Shown here: piece by piece, positions 13,547-25,921 of the stretch
How positions within the stretch are numbered: the stretch's first letter is position 1
Layout: every line of letters begins with the position of its first letter
Source: Protea cynaroides
Taxonomy: Eukaryota; Streptophyta; Magnoliopsida; Proteales; Proteaceae
DNA length: 64,000 nt
Direction: 5' to 3'
Assembly: GCA_028583415.1 (NCBI GenBank)
Contig: CM053274.1
Span: forward strand, 94,334,549 to 94,398,548
Program-made: the position numbers and the translations under genes
The notes under the pieces: model-generated
Database searches by the model: none
What the model was told of the DNA's origin: nothing
Seen by the model: only the letters and a program-made list of their open reading frames with translations

Positions 13547-14607
13547 CTTCTCCTCCTGAGAGATATAGACACAAAAATTTTGAAAGTTAAAAAATAAAAA
13601 ATAAAAAAAAAGGGAAAAGTTTTGAAGATGCCATTGACCCAAATAAGCTGGAGAAAATAGTGTAACAGTTAACACAAACCATTTTTTCCAAGTTGCTACA
13701 GAATAAGAGCTTGAAAAGCTACAACGAATAGCTAGAGAATGAGGAGTTCCCTCTCTTGTACCCCAACCCACAACTTAAGTTGTCATGAGAGCTTCTCCTT
13801 AAATAGAATGATACAGCCATACAGTGACCTCCACTACCATTTGAGAAGAATCACAGCTTGTTTTGTGAAAGGTTCTGGAGTTTTTTATTTTTGGGTTTCC
13901 TCAAGGATTCTTTTTACCACCCCCCCCCCCCCAAGCGATTAAATTTAAATTTAACAAAAAATCATAGGTGATGATCATGTTGAATTATTGGAGAGGAAAA
14001 ATGGAATCTTGAACTTCATTGATCATGGCATCTTCACCACCTCTCTTTATGGTTGAATGGATGGGTTCATGTTATAGAGACTCTGAACCACAACATACTA
14101 CTCTTTATTTCATGAGCCATTTCGAGTGCTCTTGCTACCCCACAAGCAAAAGCTTCCTCCATTTTGTTTTTCCTTCTTGCCCTGTAAGGGTTAAATAAAA
14201 GAAAACAAGGAAAAACTTTCATTGAATTGCTCTCTGTAGCAACCCCTCTTCTTTAAAAATCAATGGGCCAAAGTTTTTAATGGAAGGTACACATGTACAA
14301 AAGTCCTACCAATCTGACCTGAATATTTTTCATTCCTGAAGATAAACTTTGATGTCTCAATCAGGTTTCTCCATCCATATGCAGTAATTGTTTTGTGATG
14401 AAATGTCCCTTTGGCCTTGTAAATGTTGCCCAGACGGTCACCGACCTCTAGCTGAAATTTGGATCAATCGAAAGGTCAAAATCCGAAAAAGTTCGAAACT
14501 ATATAAACCAAAATGCTAAATCAGTGGTTCTCTCGTAAAGCAACCGAGACAGCTCCGTAGGGACGATTAGACTCTGATAAAAAAAATTATGGGATTATTC
14601 ATGTGAA

Positions 14608-14669
<62 letters not shown>

Positions 14670-16748
14670 CAAATATATGAAACATGATTCAAAGGCATCT
14701 TTAAAATAGGACTTTAGCAGATGATTCCCTAGTGTAATCAAAGAGATGGAGATGGTTGACAAATTCTGACATAGCTCTAGTCTCTCTCATGGCTTCACCC
14801 CCACACATGTAAAATGAATATCAAATCTGTAACTCACATCAGAATCTATGAGCTAATCCATGGCGTAAGCAATTGTTTTGGTTTTTTCGGGAACATTTCT
14901 GCCAAACTCGCAACAAGATTCAGAAAATCATCACACAAAAAAAAAAAAAAAAAAAAAAGGAAAAACATGAAGTTTATGAGTTCTTAAGTGGGCCTGTTTA
15001 AACATGCTTTTATAGTTAGGCAGGACTTAATCAAATGCCCATTTGAAAAGTAACTAACAGAACAGATTAGGCTTCTCATTTTGTTCAAACCCCATCACTT
15101 TTAGAGATTGAAAGATTCTCTGTTCTTGGCCCTTTCTGCTTTGCGACTCTTGAGAATGAACGAAGCAGCAGAAAATAGGTCTGAGAAGGCTAGAAGCAAT
15201 GCTTCATTTTTACCTATACCTTCCATGGGATTGGATGAAGCTAATGCTTTATCTTACATCACTGAAATGCTGCATTGAACTACTCATCTAAAATGCCAAA
15301 ACATCATATTTCAAGAGGAGACCAAAAGGACCACACCAAGAAGAATTTTACAAGAAAAGAATAAAGACTTGTGTGGTAGCTTTAGCTTATGAAACATGGC
15401 TTTCAAGCAAACACTTTATGGGCAAGCATTATGGAATCTCTCACACACTTCACCAAACAAATGCAATGCATTATCACCTACCGCCAGCCAGACTAAGGAA
15501 ACATAAGGCATGACCAAGTGCTCCACTACACAGAGCCAAGCCCCAGCCCCACTCGCCTCCATATTCATCAATCTTCATTGGGTTCCTCCACTACAGGTGT
15601 ATATATAGAGCCTTGGACTTATAATTTATATTAATCCCTTTTGACCCTCTTTAACTCATAAGAGAAAGAGATCAAAACAACCCAATAAGGGCATGATCTA
15701 GACAGGGCTGCTATTGTTGTGACCTCCAAATCACTCTACCTCTCACACCTCTTGCTGTAGTTGTTCCAAGTGTTCTTCACTGATGATGGATACATTCAAA
15801 GAAATGAAATTGTCACTAAGAAAAATTTCAAAGCTGTGTTAAAACTGGTATAAGATTTGGGTTGGGAAATATGCTTGAGTCAAAAAATATGCACACACTT
15901 AATAAATGCGATTTGCCAGAAATAGCTGATTATTCTACTAATTCTACAAGGAAAACACAGATTATCTTGGTTGGGATGATTAAAAAGCATCTGCATTACA
16001 ATTTACAAGTAAAGACAGAAAAGTGGTAGTTTTGTTTATCCATGATTTAAGACTTCCAAAACAAATAAGCAAACCACATCTCACAGGTCCTGTGGCAGGT
16101 AAAAAGTTTTCCCTAATGGGCCGGTCAGTGTCCCTATATGATATTGTACCATGGTTTGTGGACTCAGATCGGATCATCCGAGTAACACCCCGAGTCAGCA
16201 TGGTTTTTGGCTGATATTCACACATGTTAGCCGATTCTAGGGCTTTTTATGGTCGATCCACCTCGATCCGAGCCGATCCCATATCCGGTTCCAAGTACTT
16301 GAACCATGTATTGTCCAGACCTTCTGACTCTTCTTAGGGTTTGGGAAGACCTTGCAAGGCTATCCCAAAACTCAAAAACTTGATCAAATTCCAATCCCAT
16401 GCTAGATATCTTACACCATGGGTCAAAAGTTCATCATCAAATTCTGAGAGAGAATCAACTGTGAATGATAGAAAGAATCTGAAAGATCATTTGTGAGATA
16501 TAAAAAGAGAGAATCACTTCTCAATCATTTTCTAAAGACACCTATAGTGTGTCATTTAGACAGTTTCTTCTTTCAATTCTTTTAAGTTTGTTTTGTTCAC
16601 TGAGATTTGAGGAGTCCCTCCTGATTAGTTGATCTTATGATTTTATTCAATCCAAAGACTGTTATGATATCATCTGGACTTTTTTTTAACTTGTCACCGA
16701 CCTCGGATCCCCAAAACCAGAAACAAGAAAATTGGAGAAAAGGAAAAC
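13547..16748. other. Spacer between the NPF gene and tRNA-Ser; NPF leader and promoter side
   Basis: This holds the NPF 5' leader (a GGAGGAGAAG stretch lies directly before the ATG) and its presumptive promoter. It also has a poly(C) run near 13919-13932, the TG/AG microsatellite, a poly(A) run near 14935-14958, and around 16130-16310 a degenerate GATC/ATCGG-rich repeat. No further gene recognised. Confidence 0.6.
14608..14666. repeat. Compound (TG)n(AG)n microsatellite
   Basis: About 11 TG units run directly into about 18 AG units, in the spacer upstream of the NPF gene. Confidence 0.97.
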
Positions 16749-16830
16749 CGTGAGCGGCAGGATTCGAACCTGCGCGGGCAAAGCCCACATGATTTCTAGT
16801 CATGCCCGATAACCACTCCGGCACGCCCAC
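16749..16830 (-). tRNA. tRNA-Ser(AGA): tRNA-Ser (anticodon AGA)
   Basis: Read on the minus strand, GTGGGCG at the 5' end pairs with CGCTCAC at the 3' end, with one G-T pair, and a G discriminator follows. The A box is TGCCGGAGTGGTTA, the anticodon loop is CTAGAAA with AGA reading UCU, there is a long class-II variable arm (TGTGGGCTTTGCCCGC), and the B box is GGTTCGAATCC. The length of 82 nt fits a nuclear tRNA-Ser, and no intron is present. The 3' flank has a TTTT pol III terminator (16744-16747). It is a single copy with no other tRNA nearby. Confidence 0.97.
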
Positions 16831-19008
16831 GAGGTGAAGAGTGAGCAACATATTAATACTATATTACTATCACATGGTCGAATGGATCAATTGGTGAGAT
16901 GAACCCAGAGATCCAACAAATGTAGGGGGGTTTGTACGCTTTCGTTGAATCACATGATATTTCTAGGGAATTAAGACTGAGAATTCAAAACCCTAATCTA
17001 AAGAGTGGAAAGAACAAAAGTGCAGATTACATAATCTAAAAAGAGACCCGTCATCTCTTCTGTAGTGCTGCGAACTGTTTGCCACAAAGTATGACGAATA
17101 TATTTGTCCATAAGGGTTTGTATAAGAAAAAGCCGGATAAAGACGACAAATGCAAAGGAGGTGGCATCAGTTGGACTCATTGGACCCATGGTTCAAGTAA
17201 TTGATATCAAATCGATCGGTTTGTATTGATTTTAGACTTGATCGATCCTCAATCTGATCATGTTTTAATATAATAATATACGCTATCTTCCACATGTCAA
17301 CTTTTCATTAAATCTATACATCAATATCCGAATGAGAAAACACATGACCGATATCCAGTCCGAAGTCCATATCCAGTCCGAAGTCCAAGTCCGATATTTA
17401 GATTTAAAACCTTGATTGGACCCTCAATCATAGATTGGATCACACAACTTTAATGATGGGTTGGGGCATCTTTTTAATCTTCCCTACCGTCTAGGCTCCC
17501 TCGGGTTGGTTGCAAGGGAATAAAGGAAAGGAAATAAATTCAAATTACTCATGTTTGGGATATCATTGAGCTTTCTCAGATGATAAGTACGCTTAGGTGA
17601 TGTATATCTTTTTTCTGTTTGAGTGTGCTGATGATACCTGTTCATGTTCTCATTGTATTGTATTATAACTATTCTCTCTTAGTTTTCCTGTAGTTTTCTT
17701 TTTCCATTAAAGACTCCATTGATTTGACATAAAATTTTATGTGTTAACATTTAATATGTAATTTTTTTTTTAAATATGCTTCCAATAGGTAGAAAATGAC
17801 AAACAAAATTCCTTTTCCTCCCCCTTAGAGATCACTATATTTTATTTTTTTGGAAACAAATATTGAAAAAAATTACATATAAAATGTTACACATAAAATT
17901 TTATGTCTAAACAAATGAAACCTTAACTGAAAAAAATAAAAAAATGATAAAAAAAAAGAGAAAAAAAAGGACAAACATTCTCTGTAAATGATCAGCCTAA
18001 ACATAATCTTTGGATGATAACCGAATTTGTGCTACACAGAAGGATGATATAGTATTTGCAATAATTGGATATATGGAGTAGTATAAATTGGGTACAGGGG
18101 TGATCGTTTGGAGCTATAGTAACAGATTCAGGGTTCAGGCTACCAGGGCAAATGCTTAGATTCGAGTCTAGAACGACCCCTTTGCAAAAGTGCTAAGGAT
18201 TAGGTCTCCAAACTCACTCCCTACCACTAGGCAATGGCCCTTTAGTTTGGATTGGACACATGTTCAATTTCCCTTGCATTGGTTATATACCCAACCATTT
18301 ATGTCCATGCATTTGGTATGGATTGGGCACATGTCACATTTCTATTGTATGGTTAACATGCAGACATGTATCCTACTCCCATAAAGTCGTTTGAAAAGTT
18401 TGTTTGGGCTGAAACTTGTTGTGCCTATAGCAGACCCAAGGGTCTACCAGCCCACATGTGGTAGACTATAGTATTGAGTTGGATCACCAAATCTGCTTAT
18501 TGATAAATCCTATACCCAGTTCATCCAACAAATAGAATGGACATATGGCCCTCCAGACAGCAGCAAAAACCCCTTAGCTACATGAACCACACAGATGACC
18601 TTCATCCAAATCCAGCAAACTAAACAGGAGCTATGTTACCTTGCTTACAAATATTTAAACAAAAAAAAAAACAAAAAAAAAAAAAAAAAATCTTATTTCT
18701 AATACTATGATGCTTCACTCTTTTTTTTTTTTTGGTGGTGGTGGTGGTCGGTTGGGAGGGGGGAGGGGAGGGTGAAATGATGATGCTTCACTCTTATATA
18801 ACATCCAATATGCCGCCTGAAAAAGTAATCTTGAAGTTTAGTCTATCATCCACATCTAAGACGTAACTTACACTCATGACAGGATAGAAAATGCCGACAA
18901 GGGGGTAAATAGGACCTTTTCAGTGGCACAATTTCATCAGTCAAAGCCTCTGGAGTATCTAATTTAATGATCCTAGAGGCCCATCACACCGAGGATTCAA
19001 GCAAATTT
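16831..19008. other. Spacer between tRNA-Ser and the SNU13 3' end
   Basis: No gene recognised. It contains degenerate ATCGG/GATC repeat sequence at about 17190-17420, including a doubled CATATCCAGTCCGAAGTC at 17348-17390. It also has A- and T-rich runs at 18661-18690 and 18720-18732, and a G-rich tract at 18735-18773 able to form a G-quadruplex. Confidence 0.5.
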
Positions 19009-22000
19009 TCAGGTCAGGAGTTTTTCAATGGCACCCTGTGTCCACAAACATAAATTTGAGACCAGAATCAGTAAGAATAATAATACTAACCAATATACCA
19101 TATAAAAACGATATTACTATGCACAATATCAGATGGAATAGTACCTTCAATTGCTCTATTTGGGATTTTAACTGGCTTCCCTCGTTGCTCGACACAGAAC
19201 AAGAAATGACAGGCCTTGTGACTCCACATGCCCGGCCTTGCTTGGAAGGGACAAACATATATGGCACATTCTGCATAATCAAATTAAAATCATCGGTTTT
19301 CAACATCAATGGAAGCTTATTTCTTAACAATTACATTGAGCAAAAACTTATAATTTAAAGGTCACATGAGCAACTTCTGGAACCGGTGACAATATCACCC
19401 TTGACAAAGAGATTGAAACAATAACTTGAGTAAGCTAGAAAAGACTGGATCACATGTGGTAGCAGTACAAAAGTAAGTGAGATAAGACATATCAACAACT
19501 AAGGAAGATGCACACCACAAAATTCAGTTCTGCCTATTTTCCCACCAAAGGTTGTGTCTCATAGACCACTAGCATGAACTATACGCCAAGGGGTTGGTCA
19601 CCTGGTTGTGCTTGACTTCTTGGGTCACAAGGCTAGGTGTTTCCATTGTGGATTCTTCAAATGGGGTAATCAGCTCTTTGAGGAACTTTATGTAAAATTG
19701 ATGGTTCATACCATATGCACAATGGTTGGCCATGCTTGTTCGAGTAACTCATCCTTGGGCCTCCTTGCTGAGTTTGTCCATTGTGGGGGCTAACAATGAA
19801 ATAAATCGGCTCTCTGGGTCACATATAGCCTTTATTCAAAATCAATGGTGACAGTTTGGCACCCTGTGGTTGGTTGATCTTGCCCATGTGTCTTGGAAGC
19901 AATTCGGATCATTAGTTGGGTTTTAGATCCAAATATGACCCAAAGATAATTGCTTGCAAGACCTCGGTATGGAGTAGAGGGCGCCAGGATCTGTCAAAGG
20001 TACACATCAAGTCTTCGATGGCCCAACATATCCCCAAGTACATAAACTTTGCAAAGATGGCTGGCTGGCTGGCTGGCTGGCTTGGTAGAGAACCTATGTA
20101 AATGATGGTGGGATGTGGGAGAACTATAGGGTAATGACAGAAACCCATCTGACCAAAATTTAGCATCTAGAACTGAAGAAAGACTATTATCCCTGCCTTT
20201 ACTCTAGAAGTATGGGGTTCACAATAGCATAAGTACTCATATGATGTTCTATCCAGCCTTGACTAGTTGAATGGGACAATGTAATGATATGTTACCCAGA
20301 AACAGCAACGATAAGCTCAGGTATGCCAGTTTGTACTTAGAAATGAAGTATATGATAGACATGGATATAGCTCTTAATTAAAGTCTTTAGGTAGTGTAGC
20401 AGAGGTCAAATGCACCTAGTAGTGAATTGATTAATGTCATTTAATTTTCAAACACTAACATCACACTTAAAGAATTATCTCCTCACCATGATTCACAATG
20501 AATCCTAGACACAAATTATGGAGTCGCACATGCTTGACCCTTGCCAATACCTACTTGGCAGAATATGCATACTACCCTGCAATATCAACTATAATTTAAT
20601 TTTTTTGACAAATAATATCAACCATAAGTTTAACTGCAAAAATTATTAAGAACTTCCACCCAGAGCCACCATCATCCAAACCATATCCCCATAATATTCC
20701 CAAAGAGTTCCCATGTTTCTATGCCTCATGGGGTTGAGTTCCCAAGCTACTTAGTATATAACCATGTTCCCAATCAACCAGACTCCTTATTCCCAATGAA
20801 CTTCAAAGGAAATCCCCCTCAATTACTTCCAACTCATTACCAACAACTATTAGCGTCTAAATTAGCTTCGAAGAAACTTGACAATATACCATAGTATAGT
20901 TAAATAATAGGAACACCATAATAAAACACCTATTTTATACAGTGGTTTCCACACACTCCTAGAGGAAGTGGATGAATCCCAAAGTCTCTGTTCAGATTAG
21001 TAGAGGAAGGCAGAAAACAAAATTTTGAGAAAGAAAATGATCCTCTATTTCCATCTTTTTCCTCTTGCTTAGTTGGCCAAAAAAAAAAAAAAGACTTGAA
21101 ATACCTCAAGATGCTATACTCGTTTCTAAATCTGAATTGACCTACAATTATTCAGCAAAAGAATGCAGTGTTGGCAGCAAACTGGAGGTGGGACCTTTCT
21201 CAATGTCATCGTAACCACAATGAAGCTTTCCTATTCCACTTTCCCTAAAAAGAGGGGTATTTCCATCAGAAATTTCCCAAAGGAAACACGTCATAAATTG
21301 GACTTCCTCAAACAAAAGAAATTCAAGAATGATGAATAGCATTATCAAGTCTCACCAGGAATGATTTCTGATTCCTACACTAACTTCCTCTTTGTTCATC
21401 TAAAAAATCTAAAATGGCATGATATCTGATTCCAATACCAATTCTAATGAAACCTCACCAATACCTCTGGTAGCGCTACCTATACCCTGGATATTGATAT
21501 ATTACATATTCTCTTGAATATAACTCTGGCCTTTCTTCTACTGATTATAAGTTTTAACACCTCAACATAACTTCATAACTACCCCCAAAGTATAACAATA
21601 TGACAAAACCTGATCATCAAAAAAAAAAAAATGAACAAAACCCATCAACAGTGAAAATAAATAATTAAACCCAAAGTTCGATATAAAACAAAATATATAG
21701 TATAACAAAAAAAAAAAAAGAATGCGCAGTACCTTGTCTTCAGCAAGCAGGGGAAGATGGAGAAGGATTTCCAGAGGTTCTTTGTCAGCTGCCATTACTA
21801 CAAACTCCGAAATGCCCCTATTTAAAGTCTTAGTTGCTGTAGTGTCAGGGTGAGGAAAAAAAGAGACAGCAGAAGATTAAGAAAGAAAAAAAAAAAAAAA
21901 GAGTTGAAAACAGTTCTTTGTGGTGTATGAAAATCTAAGAACATATTTGGGTGACTATGAGATGTTAAAAACCTTCATTAGCACCCTTTTTGAGCTGTTT

Positions 22001-22186
22001 ATAGTTGGTGGCTTGTTGAATGAGATCAAGTATGGTTATAGTCAGCTGAGCATCGGCCAGTGGGTAAGCCTTTGGATTCACTGCTTCTCCAGTCTTCCAT
22101 GATAACAATGTAATTAGAATGCGAATTTCATTGAAAATAGAAAATCAAGTAGTATAACGAACAAAAGAGGTAAGAGACGATACCAT
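19009..22186 (-). CDS. SNU13: SNU13 / NHP2-like 15.5K K-turn RNA-binding protein, 5 exons
   Basis: Exons on the minus strand are ATG alone (22184-22186, leader upstream), 21973-22093, 21733-21836, 19145-19270 and 19009-19035. They join in phase to 126 aa; the family is usually 128. The protein belongs to the L7Ae family. It binds kink-turns in U4 snRNA and box C/D snoRNAs in the nucleus, nucleating the tri-snRNP and snoRNPs. Visible are NPKAYPLAD, the RNA-contact motif KKGANEATK (36-44, with Asn40, Glu41 and Lys44 kept), RGISEFVVMAAD, LHLPLLAEDK and GVTRPVISCSV. Oddity: the near-universal SKQALGRACG reads SKQGRACG, a clean 6-nt in-frame loss of Ala-Leu. The short last exon reads GAIEKLLT then stop, where DAIEKLLI is usual. 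Intron 3 is 2.46 kb. It could be the working gene or a diverging paralogue; all splice sites are GT-AG and no stop interrupts it. Confidence 0.92.
19036..19144. other. SNU13 intron 4 (109 bp)
   Basis: Donor AAG|gtacta and acceptor acacag|GGTGCC separate exon 4 from the 27-nt last coding exon. That exon is found only by matching the expected AIEKLL tail. Confidence 0.8.
20057..20081. repeat. (GGCT)n microsatellite
   Basis: Six nearly perfect GGCT units within the long SNU13 intron 3. Confidence 0.9.
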
Positions 22187-22225
22187 TTTCCTTGAACTAG
22201 ACCCAAAAAGAAAATAGAGAAGACT

Positions 22226-22450
22226 GAATCGAAATCGTCTCCTCCGAGGGGTCTCGGCTGCCACCAGCCGATGCTTGACACATGGGCGTCAGCTGGATCT
22301 GAGTCATCCAGTGCATAAGCCGACCCCCCTCTGCCTTTGTCCGAGTCAAATGGCTGGACGGCTTGGATCCAGCCGACGCCCACTTGTCAGGCATCGGCTG
22401 GTGGCAGGCGAGTCTCCTCCCGAACCCCTAGGAGGAGACGATTTGGATCC
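22226..22450. mobile_element. Mutator-type foldback MITE in the SNU13 leader
   Basis: This is a 225-bp inverted-repeat element. The left end GAATCGAAATCGTCTCCTCC and the inverted right end GGATCCAAATCGTCTCCTCC agree at 18 of 20 positions, and the similarity continues inward (CTGCCACCAGCCGATGC in both arms). It is flanked by a perfect 9-bp direct repeat, GAGAAGACT, at 22217-22225 and 22451-22459, the length expected of Mutator-like elements. It ends 39 bp from the SNU13 start codon. Removing it would bring the AAACCCTA box about 70 bp from the ATG. Confidence 0.8.
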
Positions 22451-22459
22451 GAGAAGACT

Positions 22460-23929
22460 CAGGTTTTTCTTGCCAACTCATAGGGTTTAAACATCAAAGA
22501 ACCGCAGGCGAGTGGGCATTAAGTAAAGGCTTTACAGCCCGAACACGTGCAAAATTCAAACCTAACTCACGGGGTCTCGTAGCTCATCCAATCGTGCGCT
22601 ACTAATCAAAATATTGAAGGGCAGGGAAAGATAAAGTAAGTGGAGCCTACTGAGTCAAACCCACTGCATGTTACGATTCATGAATGAATTTCTTTTTTTT
22701 TTTGGGGGGAAAATATCTGCCATACCCCCTGTAATTTATCTTAATCTCACCCACCCATCATTGTTTGCGATAATATCCCTAACACCCCTTGAACTTGAAG
22801 ACACCCAAACCTTGTTTAAATGCTAAAAATACTTTTTTACCCTCAATATTTTTCGATTTCATATTTATATTTTCTTTTAAGATTTTTTATTTACAGAATT
22901 ACCTTGTTATTTTCAACCTTACCTCGCTATTTTCATGCATCTTTTTTACCCATTGAAACCAGCGTCATCTTCTTTCGCTGACCTCTGTTTTCAAATCTCA
23001 AATCTTGGTCCGCCATGAATAATCGCCACCCATTGATACCTGAAATGCCGCCGTGAATCATCTGAGCCCTAATAACTAAGCAAAATTACATATTCTCTTT
23101 TATTTTTACAAAAATAAAATACAAAATCTCAAGGCGGATGAAAGACGTGTCCGTAGAAGGGGAATCACTTTGACGGTCTCTTTCTTCTTGGAATTCGCTA
23201 AGGCAAATGGGGCAATCCACTGGTTCCTCAGCCTTGGCATTGCCGTCATAGGCGAAGAGGGGAAGAGATTGGATGGCGGAGGGATCGATTCTAGAGGAGG
23301 AATCTTTGTGATTCTATTGGCGTCGGCAGAAAGGGTCATTGGAGAAACTATCGTCCGACACCGGTGGCTGTAGACGGAGAAGAAGCCCATGAAGAAAAGT
23401 ATGGTGAAACAGAGGAAAGAACCTCCAAAAGCTCGAAAATACCAAATCAAATCAAAACGTATCAGTCCAAAAGCTCCAAAATTCAGTCAAGTTTATAACC
23501 TATAGGCTACAGCCTTCCAATATAATTCTAATGCACTCCATCTCTAGTTTTGTTATAGACCTCGGAATATCTTCCCCTATGAGCCTATCCAACTCCTCAA
23601 CCAATTCAAAGAGACATGGGCTCAATGCTGGTGCCTAATGTAAGTTTATTTGACAAAACTCACTTGTCTCTACCCCATTGTGCTAAAATTAGTTAATATT
23701 CCATCAAGAAGAGACTAGACTGATCTGGTTCACCAACTGATTGAGACATTCAACAAAGATGATATGAACAGGGCCTCTCAGATAATATGGGATTGTACTT
23801 AAGACCCAAAGAACGAGAAGAAAGCCATCCAATAACTAGTCTAGAGAACCTCCTCCAATGACCTCCAAATATGGAATGACCTAGCCAGCCTCAAGTCTCT
23901 ATATATTATTACTTTCTCCAAGTAGTACA
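22460..23929. other. Spacer upstream of SNU13
   Basis: The first part is probably the SNU13 promoter. The remainder has no recognised gene: open frames around 23106-23450 exist on both strands but match no family known to me. Confidence 0.4.
22481..22488 (-). promoter_or_regulatory. telo-box (AAACCCTA) upstream of SNU13
   Basis: On the minus strand the sequence reads TTTAAACCCTATGAG. The AAACCCTA telo-box is common in plant promoters of ribosome, snoRNP and translation genes, which fits SNU13. It is now about 300 bp from the ATG because of the intervening MITE. That it functions is inferred. Confidence 0.5.
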
Positions 23930-24225
23930 AAAATACACAACCAGAGCAAAGTCCCGTCATGAGCCTTTCTATTGAAAACAACACTCCTTCAGGAACTGAA
24001 TGCTTGGATGGTCTTTAGGGACCAGCCAGCCTTGTATTTATAACAAAAGAGAGTTACAAGAGAACTAAAAGATGACTAAACAGTTCACAATAGGAGTCAA
24101 TGAAAGGAGAGTTAAAATTCAAGAAGGAAACTCTAAATTTAATCTAAACAAAGCTGAAAACTAAACAGCACTAACTAGGAGAAACCTAGACAACTGATAC
24201 ATATTTTAACACTTTCCCTTCTCAA
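23930..24225 (-). mobile_element. Copia-type LTR fragment with polypurine tract (relic)
   Basis: On the minus strand GAGAAGGGAAAG (24212-24225 region) is followed at 24211 by TGTTAAAATATG. This is a polypurine tract plus LTR start of the same style as the element at 26682-27795. A TATA-like TTATAAATA lies about 170 bp further on. The far end is not defined and no partner LTR was found. Confidence 0.4.
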
Positions 24226-25530
24226 ACAAAGTGGACTCTCATCATCTTGTGGATTCAATAATAACTCTGGAAATATCCACTTCAAATCGAAAAGCTTCAA
24301 GAAATAGCTCCAAATTTCCATCACAAGACAGTAATAAACAAACAAGGGGAGGTTGCAGCAATCCTTACGCTGCCCCTGGTACAAATTGCAAGTTTTTAGT
24401 TTCCAGTGAACAACCTTCCATCCTGAAACCTTATATTGGGAAGAGAAGGGGTTCTCCACAATATCAATGAATCCTAGGTGGAACACAAGCTGTATTATTG
24501 ATCAAGTAACACCAAATCAATTCAAAAAATAAGAATAGGGAACACAAGTTAGAAGGGAAGACAGTGTGTTTCCATAACCCCCTCCCCCCCCAAAAAATAA
24601 AAAAAAGGGAATGACTAGCAATGTGAGTATTTGATCAAAAGTGAAGATAGTTTAAAATATTCCATTCAAATTCAATGATTTTTCTTTGAAAGGCACCAAG
24701 CACAAAGAATGTGGTGACCAAGAAACATTCCACCTGGCAGCCAAAAAGGGCTCCATATATTGGTCACATTACCCACTCAAGGTAGATTTCAACCAATAGC
24801 ACCTCTTTTGTTATGTCAAAATAAAGGCCTCTTTTTTGGACCTTTCTGGATCAAGAAAAAGAAAATGAATTTCAGGGCTAAGAGGGAAAATTTCAACAGA
24901 TGGAAGGGATGTTAACGAGGAAACTGAAAACAGAAAAGGTCAATCCAGAAGCTCCCATAAGTTTAAATCTGCCAGACTTTCCCTCTATGACTGGATTTTT
25001 TTTTTTAAAAAGAAAAGGTAGGACTCTGTGACTGGAATTTCTGTCACAACTCTTGACGTCAACAGGCATGGAAGCCTGCAATGATGGATTTTCAGCCACA
25101 AGGAGGCTTACATGGCAGATACAGACCATCCAACGTCATATTAGCGACCTGTACAACTTCCTTGTCAATGTCAGCCACATAGTCCACTATACCATATGGC
25201 AGTCTCACAAGGCATGAAAAGGCTGGTTTTGCCACGATAACAGGAGATAACTTCAGGAACACGCTGACACAATTTGGGTGCCAACTCAGCTGGTATGTGT
25301 CCCAGTTAACTTCAAAACAGCAAAATTGTAGTAATCATGCTAGTATTTGGGTGTGTAAAAACTGGACAGGGTGCAGCAGAAACAAGAAAAATAGGGGAAA
25401 AAAAATTTGATGGATAGCTTTGATACCTGTACACAGCTGCAACCGGGTTGGTGGTCGCAGTTACATGAATTATTATGATCCACAGGACTACATATATGCA
25501 AGCATGTTTTTGGTCTCTGACAGTCTGTTA

Positions 25531-25656
25531 CTAGGGAAAATTTTGAGAAGATGGGCATTTTGCTTGCAAGGTATCAATGGGTTCTTCTACACCCTGTAAA
25601 GCTGTAAAAAGAAAGTATCAGTAAAACTAGGCAACAAAAGACAACAAAAAGAGGGG
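25531..25656. repeat. 126-bp direct repeat, copy 1
   Basis: Starts CTAGGGAAAATTTTGAG and ends AACAAAAAGAGGGG. It reads identically to the copy at 25796-25921, so the duplication is recent or under conversion. Confidence 0.93.
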
Positions 25657-25795
25657 ACTATGTTGAATCCTTTCCCATCGTTTCAGTGTTCAAGTTAGTT
25701 TCAGTGTTTCTTCTTCTTCTCTGCTTGGGTCCGGGGTTTTGTCCCTTCTGTTTTTGTCCACGGCTAATATATGCAGCATGTTTTTGTCTCTGCTT

Positions 25796-25921
25796 CTAGG
25801 GAAAATTTTGAGAAGATGGGCATTTTGCTTGCAAGGTATCAATGGGTTCTTCTACACCCTGTAAAGCTGTAAAAAGAAAGTATCAGTAAAACTAGGCAAC
25901 AAAAGACAACAAAAAGAGGGG
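25796..25921. repeat. 126-bp direct repeat, copy 2
   Basis: Same sequence as 25531-25656 with no difference found by eye. The weaker match extends upstream into ATATATGC(A)AGCATG. Confidence 0.93.

Noticed and set aside
16597..16851. 84-codon minus-strand frame
   Set aside because: It overlaps and is created by the tRNA-Ser gene.
24231..24486. Possible gag/pol tail before the LTR at 24211
   Set aside because: Short frames on both strands with no protease, integrase or reverse-transcriptase motif.
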